Origin: Rheinheimera pleomorphica
GTDB lineage: Bacteria > Pseudomonadota > Gammaproteobacteria > Enterobacterales > Alteromonadaceae
DNA: 64,000 nt
Assembly (NCBI RefSeq): GCF_011634895.1
Contig: NZ_SIRR01000032.1
Span: forward strand, 1 to 64,000
Reading direction: 5' to 3'
The translations under genes were made by a program, and so were the position numbers. The number at the start of each line of letters is the position of its first letter. Within the stretch, counting starts at the first letter, position 1. Of this stretch, positions 57,160-64,000 are shown piece after piece. The notes under the pieces were generated by a model that was given only the letters and a program-made list of their open reading frames with translations, searched no databases and was not told the DNA's origin.

Positions 57160-58476
57160 TTAATTGCTGCGCCGACGCACAGTAATAAGTTGCCACAGTT
57201 GGCCGCGGGTACTTCTGGCCAAAAACAAAAAAAAGAATGATGCATAGGCATAGGATATTAACGTGGCCCAGGCCGCGCCTACTATGCCCATTGACGGAAT
57301 AAGCCAGAGGTTTAAACCAACATTAAGTGCCGCCCCTACCGCATGGCTAAGCAGTGACAGCGGCTCTTGTTCAGTAATAAGTAAATGCTGGCTGATGAGA
57401 TAACGCACAAAAATAAAACAACCGGCCCAGATATGGATCCGTAGCACCTCGACGGCGCTGGCAAACGTATCACCAAACAGCAGGCTGATGATCCAGGGTG
57501 CCAGCAGCGACATTATTAGCGCTATGGCAAACGCCATACTAAAAAACAGCAGCGCAAAGCGGCGCAGTTTTAGGTAATACGGTGCCCAGCCCTGCTGATG
57601 GGTGCGGATCATATCCGGGTAATAACGCGCGGCTAAGGTGGCCGGAAACACATACCATAGTTCGGATAAACGGCTGGCAGCGGCATAAATGCCGGCCTGC
57701 TCTGTGCCGGCGATGGCGCCTATCATGACGATATCAATTTTCAGGTAAATGACCGATACAATGCCGGATAACCAGAGCCAGGACGAGCGTTTAAGCAGTT
57801 GTTTCGCCTGCGTAAAATTAAACCAACGTGGATGATAAGGCGGCCAGCGTGTTTCACCGTCTTTATAGGGTTGATGTTTGCGCCGGTACAACAGGTATTG
57901 CGCCATACCGACCACAAAAAACTCGATACCGGTTAACAGCAGCAAACTGGCAATACCAAAACCGCTGTATAGCAAGGCCAGCTTAGCGCTGAAGCTAAGC
58001 AGCGAAATGGCCGATTTGACATAAGCCACACTGCGAAAGGTGCCCTGATAATTTAAATAGAATTCAAACAGCAAAAAACCAAAAAACGTTTGTAGTAAAA
58101 ACAGCACTGGAATAGCAATAGCGGTATGGCCGCTGAACATGGCAGGGTACAACAGGTAAAACGCCAGCAGCATCAGGCTGCCGCCAAGCAAACCCAACGC
58201 CAGACGCATCGTGATAGCGCTGTACAGCATGGTCATGGCATCAACGCCGTGATCATGCTTTACCATCTGACGTACCACGATGTTGTTCAAGCCTAAGCTG
58301 GTGATAGGCACTAAAAATGCGCTCCAGGCCATGACGATAGAATACACGCCCAGCTCGCTGGCACCGAGCATACGGGCAACAAACACGGTAAGCACGGCAC
58401 CGGCCGCCAGCTTTACCAGCTTGTCTCCCAGCATGGCAGTGGCGCGGGCCAGCAGAATTTTTTTCAGCAGTTTCAC
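57160..58476 (-). CDS. oligosaccharide flippase (Wzx-like, MATE/MOP superfamily)
   Basis: 438 residues with about 12 hydrophobic helices. The N-terminal pattern GAVLTVFVARMLGASELGVYSIVMAW and the region GAIAGTEQAGIYAAASRLSELWYVFP are typical of Wzx flippases, which move undecaprenyl-linked repeat units across the inner membrane. Overlaps the WecA-like gene by one base; the pyruvyl transferase gene follows 12 bases later. Confidence 0.9.
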   Translation of the reverse strand: MKLLKKILLARATAMLGDKLVKLAAGAVLTVFVARMLGASELGVYSIVMAWSAFLVPITSLGLNNIVVRQMVKHDHGVDAMTMLYSAITMRLALGLLGGSLMLLAFYLLYPAMFSGHTAIAIPVLFLLQTFFGFLLFEFYLNYQGTFRSVAYVKSAISLLSFSAKLALLYSGFGIASLLLLTGIEFFVVGMAQYLLYRRKHQPYKDGETRWPPYHPRWFNFTQAKQLLKRSSWLWLSGIVSVIYLKIDIVMIGAIAGTEQAGIYAAASRLSELWYVFPATLAARYYPDMIRTHQQGWAPYYLKLRRFALLFFSMAFAIALIMSLLAPWIISLLFGDTFASAVEVLRIHIWAGCFIFVRYLISQHLLITEQEPLSLLSHAVGAALNVGLNLWLIPSMGIVGAAWATLISYAYASFFFLFLARSTRGQLWQLITVRRRSN

Positions 58477-59552
58477 TACTTTACTACCCTAGGTATTGAA
58501 CGGCGTAGCCGCTTATGGCGCAGGTGCGAGATAATACGCCAGATATGCTGCAGCAGATACAGATAGCCGGCAAAGAGGATTAAAAATAGCAACAGCATCA
58601 GCCAGTCTGGTAGCAGCAGATATTCGCCGATAATACCGATACTGGCGAAAATACAGGACAGCGCCGTAATTAAGGTCAGCGATTCGCGCGAACTTAAACC
58701 CAGGCGCAGCGAAATATGGTGCAGATGCTCGCGGTCAGCCTGAAACGGTGATTGGCCTTTGCGAATGCGCCTTAGCATAATGGCAATCATGTCCATCAGC
58801 GGAATGGCAATGATCCAAAGCGCAGTGACCGGGCGAAAACTGGCGCTTTCACTTTGGGTGCCGATGATCAACAGCCAGATCACCGACAATCCAATTAACA
58901 TACTGCCGGCATCGCCCATAAAAATACGCCGTCCGGGTATCAGATTAAGGTTACACGCCAGGTAGGGTAGCAGTGCCAATGCCAGCAGTAATGCCAGGGC
59001 GGCATATTCCTGTTGGCCCCACAGCGCCATAAAAATAGCGATAGTACTAAAGCTGACCAGGCTGAGCATACCAGCCAGACCGTCTATACCATCGGTCATA
59101 TTAAAGGCATTAATGGCGGCAATTACGGCCAGCAGCGTAACCGGTAAGCCCAGCACGCCAAGCTCAATCACACCCAGACCAAACAGGTTGCCCAGACTGG
59201 ATAGGTGCAAATCCAGGCTCCAGGTCATGGCTAAACCGACCAGTGTTTGTACCGCCAGACGTAGCTTGACGCTTAAATCCAGATAGTCATCAAATACGCC
59301 CAGCAGCATAATAATGCCGCTGCAGGAGAGATAGTAAAAAGGTTGCACATTGCTATCGGCAAACAGCAGCAGGGCCGTTGCCAGGCCGCAATAAGTGGCA
59401 ATACCGCCGATTAGCGGCACCGCCCCCTGATGCTGCTTACGCCCACGCGGAATGTCCACCAGGCCAACGCGCACTGATACCGGGTACAGCAGCCAGATGG
59501 CCAGCGCAGAGGTAAATAAAGCAGTAACATAAAGCAGAGTGTGTTCAGGCAT
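58476..59552 (-). CDS. wecA: undecaprenyl-phosphate GlcNAc-1-phosphate transferase (WecA-like)
   Basis: 358 residues, about 11 hydrophobic helices, polyprenyl-phosphate N-acetylhexosamine-1-phosphate transferase family. Motifs: GGIATYCGLA, the Asp pair in GVFDDYLDLS, NAFNMTDGIDGLAG, FMGDAGSMLIG and the HIHH-type REHLHH loop. It starts a lipid-linked glycan by transferring sugar-1-phosphate to undecaprenyl phosphate. Divergent from the glycosyltransferase gene at 59726. Confidence 0.9.
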   Translation of the reverse strand: MPEHTLLYVTALFTSALAIWLLYPVSVRVGLVDIPRGRKQHQGAVPLIGGIATYCGLATALLLFADSNVQPFYYLSCSGIIMLLGVFDDYLDLSVKLRLAVQTLVGLAMTWSLDLHLSSLGNLFGLGVIELGVLGLPVTLLAVIAAINAFNMTDGIDGLAGMLSLVSFSTIAIFMALWGQQEYAALALLLALALLPYLACNLNLIPGRRIFMGDAGSMLIGLSVIWLLIIGTQSESASFRPVTALWIIAIPLMDMIAIMLRRIRKGQSPFQADREHLHHISLRLGLSSRESLTLITALSCIFASIGIIGEYLLLPDWLMLLLFLILFAGYLYLLQHIWRIISHLRHKRLRRSIPRVVK

Positions 59553-59725
59553 TTACCTATCCTGTAGTGATTGTGCTGATACCGGTATTCAGCCGGGCGT
59601 CAGCTACAACAGGTTATATCTGTCAGGGTTAAGTTTCTGGCGCAATGCGCTATAAACTAAGTGTTTTTTTTACTAACAACAAGTATTGTACACAGCCATG
59701 CCGGCTGTCAGGATGAATTTTCAGC

Positions 59726-60781
59726 GTGCTAAGCATTAACTCTAACATTCTTATTGTCAGCAATATGGGGCCCAAGCCATCCTCACCGTTTCAGGGCAAG
59801 TTTGTGCATAATCAGGTATGGGCGCTGGCCGCGCTGAATCCCGGTTATCATTATATGCGCTGGCATAGTGACTCTTTGCTGAATAAATTTTTGAAATATC
59901 CGGTTTTTACGCTGGATTTTATCTGGCGTTATGTTTTAAGCCGCCGCCGCTTTGATATTGTTCATGTGCATTTTTTCTATCCGACGATTTATCTGGCGTT
60001 GCTGTATAAAGTACTGCGTAATCGCAGGGTGAAAATTGTTGTTACCTGCCACGGCAGTGATATTTATAAATATCAGCCGCCGGGCAGATTATATCGCTGG
60101 TGCGCGTCTAAGGTTGATCAATGGATCTTTGCCAGCAAAGCCCTGGCGCAGCATTTTAGCCTGCCAGCGCCACAGGCCAGGGTGTTGCCGGCCGGCATTA
60201 ACGAGCTGTTTCGCCAGGCAGAGCCTTTGAGCTGGCAACAGAAAAGCATAGATGTGTTGTATGTGGGCAGCCTGGATCAGAACAAAGGCATGGACCGGCT
60301 GTTGGCGTTGCTGCCGGTGCTGCGGGATAAAAAAGTGGTGCTGGCAGGCGCAGGCCCCTGGCTGGAAAAGTTACAGCGCTGTGCGCAGCAGTTTCCGAAT
60401 GTGCTGGTGGTAGGGCCAAAAGACAGCGCCGCATTAAAGCAGTTATATCAGCAGTCGCGTTGCCTGATAAGCTTATCGCGCCACGAAGCCTTTGGCCTGG
60501 TAATGGCGGAAGCCATGGCCTGTTATACGCCGGTCATTGCCACGGACACCGATGGCGCAAAAGAGCAGCTAACACATGGTGTTAATGGCTTGCTGGTCAG
60601 CCAGCAGGGCGACGAAGCGGAGGTCATAGCGCGGTTGACCGGCGCCTTGCAGCAGTTTTTTGCCTTGTCAGAGCAGCAGTATCAGTTACTGCAGCAGCAA
60701 GGCCGTGCCGGTGCTGAACAATACTTGTTGGCAGCGGTGGTGACAGAATTACAACATCTTTATCAGAGCGTGGTGCGATGA
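59726..60781 (+). CDS. glycosyltransferase family 4
   Basis: 351 residues from a GTG at 59726 (AGGA 13 bases upstream). GT-B fold with N-terminal SNMGPKPSSPFQGKFVHNQ, donor-site motifs VVTCHGSDIYKYQP, LYVGSLDQNKGMDRLL, and the family GT4 HEAFGLVMAEAMACYTPVIAT with the EX7E pair. It transfers a sugar from a nucleotide donor onto the growing lipid-linked glycan. Overlaps the WecG-like gene by four bases. Confidence 0.9.
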   Translation: MLSINSNILIVSNMGPKPSSPFQGKFVHNQVWALAALNPGYHYMRWHSDSLLNKFLKYPVFTLDFIWRYVLSRRRFDIVHVHFFYPTIYLALLYKVLRNRRVKIVVTCHGSDIYKYQPPGRLYRWCASKVDQWIFASKALAQHFSLPAPQARVLPAGINELFRQAEPLSWQQKSIDVLYVGSLDQNKGMDRLLALLPVLRDKKVVLAGAGPWLEKLQRCAQQFPNVLVVGPKDSAALKQLYQQSRCLISLSRHEAFGLVMAEAMACYTPVIATDTDGAKEQLTHGVNGLLVSQQGDEAEVIARLTGALQQFFALSEQQYQLLQQQGRAGAEQYLLAAVVTELQHLYQSVVR

Positions 60782-61521
60782 GTAAGCCAAAAATGGCAGC
60801 TGGGCAGATAGCCGAAGTGAGTGTCGGGCCGGTGCAGGTATCGGCCTTTGCCGATATGACGCAGTTGCTAAAATTTATTGTGAAAGATGATGGCAGTGTG
60901 TACGCCGGTTCAGCCATTGCGATTAACCCGGAAAAAGTGCTAACGGCGATGCGCAGCGCCGACATTGCCGATGTGATCCGCGCTGCTGATATTCGCTATG
61001 CGGATGGCATAGGCGTGGTAAAAGTCATGCGTAAGCGGTTAAACAGCAAGGTGCAGCGCATTCCCGGCTGTGAGCTGTGGCAACAGCTAATGCTGCGGGC
61101 GGCGCAGTATCAGGTGCCGGTGTTTATTGTTGGCGCTAAACCTGAAGTAAACCTGCAAACGGCCGACAAGCTGCGTGGCCAGCAGGTTAATCTGGTGGGG
61201 GCCGTCGATGGCTATTTTACTGATGAAGCAGCGCTGATTGCGCAAATTAAACAAAGCGGCGCCCGTATTGTCAGTGTGGCCATGGGCTCGCCAAAACAGG
61301 AGCTGCTCATTCAACGGATCCGGGCGCAACACCCCGAGTGTTTTTATATGGGCGTGGGCGGGACTTATGATGTGTTTACCGGCAATGTGAAACGGGCACC
61401 AGCGCTTTGGTGTAAGCTGAATCTGGAATGGGCGTATCGTTTATTGAGCCAACCCAGCCGTATTGGCCGTCAGCTTGGTTTATTGCGTTACCTTTGGTGG
61501 TACTGGACAGGTAAAATTTAG
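60778..61521 (+). CDS. WecG/TagA/CpsF family glycosyltransferase
   Basis: 247 residues. YADGIGVVKVM, YFTDEAALIAQIKQSGARIVSVAMGSPKQELLI and YMGVGGTYDVFTGNVKRAP are the defining blocks of the GT26 family, which adds the second sugar (for example ManNAcA or ManNAc) to the polyprenyl-linked GlcNAc. This pairs well with the WecA-like gene nearby. Overlaps its upstream neighbour by four bases. Confidence 0.9.
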   Translation: MSKPKMAAGQIAEVSVGPVQVSAFADMTQLLKFIVKDDGSVYAGSAIAINPEKVLTAMRSADIADVIRAADIRYADGIGVVKVMRKRLNSKVQRIPGCELWQQLMLRAAQYQVPVFIVGAKPEVNLQTADKLRGQQVNLVGAVDGYFTDEAALIAQIKQSGARIVSVAMGSPKQELLIQRIRAQHPECFYMGVGGTYDVFTGNVKRAPALWCKLNLEWAYRLLSQPSRIGRQLGLLRYLWWYWTGKI

Positions 61522-61534
61522 GCAGGTAGCAAGA

Positions 61535-62434
61535 ATGACAGCACAACACTTACCTCTGATCAGCGTTTACATGCCAACCTATAACCGGGTGCAAATGGCC
61601 ATTCGGGCTATCGAGTCGGTACTGGCTCAGGATTATCCACATATTGAACTGCTGGTGGTTGACGATGCGTCTACCGATGATACCTGGCAGGTGCTGACCA
61701 ACAAATATATTAACGACGAGCGCATTCGGTTTTTCCGCCAAAGTACAGGCCAGGGCGCCTGTGCGGCACGTAACCGGGCGATTGCTGAGGCCAAAGGTGA
61801 ATTTGTCACTGGTATAGATGACGATGATGAGTTTTTACCTCACCGCTTAACCAGCTTATATCTGGCGTACGATGATAAATACAGCTGCGTCTGTTCCGGT
61901 TATATCTGGGATTATGGCAGCGTGCAAAAACGGCTGTTTGCCAGCAGGCAGGTGGTGGCGCTACCCGAGCTGCTGGATTTACACACGCTGTCAAATCAGG
62001 CCTTGGTGCGCCGCGAGCGTATGCTGGCGCTGGGCGGTTTTGATATTGGTTTGGCGGCGTTTCAGGATTATGACATGTGGGTGCGGGTGGTGCAGGCCTA
62101 TGGCCCGGCACTGCGTATCGCCGAGCCCAGCTATAAAGTTAACGTCGGCCATGAGTTGGGACGCATTACTAACTCACCCAAGCGGCTGGATGCACATAAA
62201 CAGTTTGTTGCTAAACACCGCGTGCATATGAGCGAGCGTAACCTGCAAAATCAGATGTTTTATCGGCAGATGATGGAACAAATACCGCTTTCATTGCCGC
62301 AACTGCTCAGCAGCAGCCGCTATGGTCTGGTTACGCTGAAATGGCGCTACTATCTGAAACATAAACTGGGGCTGCTTAGCCGCTGGCGCATTAAAGTGTT
62401 TAGTAAGGGCATTAGCGGGTTGTTTAAAAAATAA
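61535..62434 (+). CDS. glycosyltransferase family 2
   Basis: 299 residues from the ATG at 61535 with GGCAGG upstream; the longer frame from 61463 overlaps the preceding gene. GT-A fold: ISVYMPTYNRVQMAIRAIESVLAQDYPHIELLVVDDASTD, the metal-binding GIDDDDEFLPHR and the acceptor-side AAFQDYDMWVRV. It adds a sugar to the polysaccharide unit. Its stop overlaps the next ATG. Confidence 0.9.
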   Translation: MTAQHLPLISVYMPTYNRVQMAIRAIESVLAQDYPHIELLVVDDASTDDTWQVLTNKYINDERIRFFRQSTGQGACAARNRAIAEAKGEFVTGIDDDDEFLPHRLTSLYLAYDDKYSCVCSGYIWDYGSVQKRLFASRQVVALPELLDLHTLSNQALVRRERMLALGGFDIGLAAFQDYDMWVRVVQAYGPALRIAEPSYKVNVGHELGRITNSPKRLDAHKQFVAKHRVHMSERNLQNQMFYRQMMEQIPLSLPQLLSSSRYGLVTLKWRYYLKHKLGLLSRWRIKVFSKGISGLFKK

Positions 62435-63711
62435 TGCAGCGGGCAATGACGGCATCTTATTTAAAGCAGTACTGCGACACTGTGCTGTGCTGGCTGATCC
62501 CGCTGTTTTTGCTGGTCGACTGTGTTAACGGTGCCTTGTTACAACTCTATGGCAGCAGTTTCAGCGTGTCGCTGTGGTATAAAATTGTCGTGTTGGCGCT
62601 GATGGCCATCGCGACGCTGCTGCAACAGGCAAAGTGGGCGCTGACGCTGTTACTGCTGCTTTTTTGTATGCTAATCGGCCCGGCCTTACATTGGCCGGAA
62701 TTAGCCCGGCGCTGGATACTGGCCGATGTACAACTGGCGGTAAAAGCCTTAAGCCCATTGCTGGCGTTTAGTTACCTGACCGCGCTGGCCGGACGCGCGC
62801 CACTGAGTGCCAGGCGGCTGTTGCAACATACGCTGGCGCTCAGTGCTATTGTGCTGCTGCTCAATGCATTGGCTGGTGTTGCTGGTCTGGGTTTTACCGC
62901 CTATCAACCGCTTGACGGCGTAGCGCAGTCTTTTCTTGGGATCAAAGGTTTTTTCTATTCCACTAACGAGCTGTCAGCGGTGCTGTTGGTGATCAGTGCG
63001 GCCTTGCTTTGTCTTAGCTGGCCGCAACATAAGCTGGCCTATGTATTGTGCAGTATCACGGCCTTGCTGTTGGCGCTGTCACTGCTAACTAAAACCGGGC
63101 TATTTGGCGTTATGCTATTGGTACTGCTGGTACCGCTGTTACTGCAACCGGCGCCGTTTTGGCAGCAACAAAAAAAGCGGTTGCTGGTTTTCTCTGCGCT
63201 ATTACTGCTGGCACTGTTGTTGCTGCTTGCCAACGCTGAAGCCTTGCTAAGGTTGCTGGGTATTTACGACAAGCTCAGTTTTGTTTATCAGCAGCGTGGT
63301 ATCAGCGGCATACTGCTGTCATCGCGTGATTATTACGCCCAACAGATCTGGCAAACCGTCAGCACGCATTACCCTGATTGGCAGCGTATGCTGGGCGTAG
63401 GCCAGGGCGGAATTGCGCTGTACTTAAAGAAATACTTCGCCGAGCTGGATTGGTTTGATCTGTATGTGTTTTACGGTGTCGCGGGTATAGCCACATTTTT
63501 GCTGACCTTTGCCCTGTTTATCCGCCATAGCTGGCAGCGCTCAAGACAGGGTGTTGGCCGGGTGTTGTTGCTGTTAAATTTGCTATTGTTGGCGGTGGCG
63601 TCGATGGCAGGCCATATACTCAGCTCGGGTATGTTGTGGCTGCCGTGGGCACTGTGTAATGCGCTGTTGCTGCAAGGCGCGGCCAAGGCTGAGGTTGCTA
63701 ACAGACGATGA
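62434..63711 (+). CDS. O-antigen ligase/polymerase-like membrane protein
   Basis: 425 residues with about ten hydrophobic helices and a periplasmic loop (about 285-330) containing SRDYYAQQIWQTVSTHYPDW.RMLGVGQGG, the pattern of Wzy/WaaL-type O-antigen ligase domains. It either polymerises repeat units or ligates the glycan to an acceptor. One-base overlap with the GT2 gene; four-base overlap with the next gene. Confidence 0.8.
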   Translation: MQRAMTASYLKQYCDTVLCWLIPLFLLVDCVNGALLQLYGSSFSVSLWYKIVVLALMAIATLLQQAKWALTLLLLLFCMLIGPALHWPELARRWILADVQLAVKALSPLLAFSYLTALAGRAPLSARRLLQHTLALSAIVLLLNALAGVAGLGFTAYQPLDGVAQSFLGIKGFFYSTNELSAVLLVISAALLCLSWPQHKLAYVLCSITALLLALSLLTKTGLFGVMLLVLLVPLLLQPAPFWQQQKKRLLVFSALLLLALLLLLANAEALLRLLGIYDKLSFVYQQRGISGILLSSRDYYAQQIWQTVSTHYPDWQRMLGVGQGGIALYLKKYFAELDWFDLYVFYGVAGIATFLLTFALFIRHSWQRSRQGVGRVLLLLNLLLLAVASMAGHILSSGMLWLPWALCNALLLQGAAKAEVANRR

Positions 63712-64000
63712 AAGATTTATTGGAGCCATTTTTATATCCGCATAATCTGCTACTGCTGGGCTTACTGGCTGCCTGTATTGGCTATCGCAAAAAGGGCCTG
63801 TGGTTGCTGCTGGCTTTTTACTATCTGGCCGGTAATACCTGGCTGGCAAACCAGGTTCGGCACTGGTACAGCGGCTATATTGGCAGTTACAACATTAGCC
63901 CGGACAGCACCACGCTACTGCTGGGCTGCGGTGGTTCAGCCAGTTCGCTGCCGGCCTGTGCCAAAGCCCGCATCGATACGCTGGTTAGCCAGTTGCCAAA
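63708..64000 (+). CDS. YdcF/DUF218-like protein, 3' end outside the window
   Basis: 97 complete codons are visible, starting at an ATG that overlaps the previous stop (ATGA). Two N-terminal hydrophobic segments (about 13-25, 30-45) are followed by a beginning alpha/beta domain (TTLLLGCGGSASSLPACAKARID), consistent with ElyC/YdcF-type DUF218 proteins that act in envelope carbon-lipid metabolism. The call is tentative because most of the domain is missing. Confidence 0.5.
   Translation, partial: MKDLLEPFLYPHNLLLLGLLAACIGYRKKGLWLLLAFYYLAGNTWLANQVRHWYSGYIGSYNISPDSTTLLLGCGGSASSLPACAKARIDTLVSQLP

Overview
The window is a contiguous piece of a gammaproteobacterial chromosome. Gene content and order (minCDE next to ycgL/ycgM/ycgN; smc-zipA-ligA; a LiuR-controlled leucine/valine degradation block laid out as in Shewanella) point to the Alteromonadales/Chromatiaceae neighbourhood, plausibly a Rheinheimera/Alishewanella/Arsukibacterium relative. 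That placement is inferred from gene content, not from a database search.

Layout. 1-5.1 kb: 3' part of a giant RTX-type secreted protein with ~600-bp DNA repeats. 5.2-10.3 kb: minCDE (minus) and a plus-strand run ycgL, murein transglycosylase, FAH-family hydrolase, ycgN, small MscS channel. 10.4-17.7 kb: smc, zipA, ligA and two small membrane proteins. 17.7-20.0 kb: a TPR response regulator lacking its phospho-acceptor Asp, then three tRNA-Val(UAC) genes alternating with decayed tRNA-like copies. 20.2-25.1 kb: gltX, an outer-membrane DUF481 protein, ldhA, glutathione peroxidase, a beta-hydroxyacid dehydrogenase. 25.1-26.5 kb: an unknown membrane protein gene between two direct copies of a gene end plus terminator. 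26.5-44.1 kb: leucine (liu, CoA transferase) and valine (mms) degradation genes, divergent around liuR/thiolase with LiuR-like operators. 44.4-50.3 kb: an accessory patchwork with secreted proteins, a duplicated and truncated acetyltransferase, remnants of an arsenic operon and an outer-membrane barrel. 50.4-55.5 kb: cold-shock/DUF1294 protein, a nonsense-interrupted acetoacetate-decarboxylase-like gene, a MerR regulator with a textbook 19-bp-spacer target promoter in front of an ene-reductase, and a second TPR response regulator with an intact receiver. 55.7-64 kb: surface polysaccharide genes (pyruvyl transferase, flippase, WecA-like initiator, three glycosyltransferases, ligase/polymerase, partial YdcF/DUF218).

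Most notable signal. Five intergenic sites, all in the branched-chain amino acid block (27.9-43.3 kb), carry a hairpin element with a loop of exactly 52 nt, nearly invariant in sequence, closed by stems that differ from site to site yet stay complementary. Three of the five sites carry a second hairpin with a related but different 52-nt loop in opposite orientation, a REPIN-like doublet. Several stem differences are compensatory. The element also contributes spurious N-terminal extensions to open reading frames. Its function is unknown to me.

The leucine and valine genes form one functional unit: isovaleryl-CoA and isobutyryl-CoA are oxidised, carboxylated or hydrated, and cleaved to acetoacetate, acetyl-CoA and propionyl-CoA; the CoA transferase and thiolase convert acetoacetate to acetyl-CoA.
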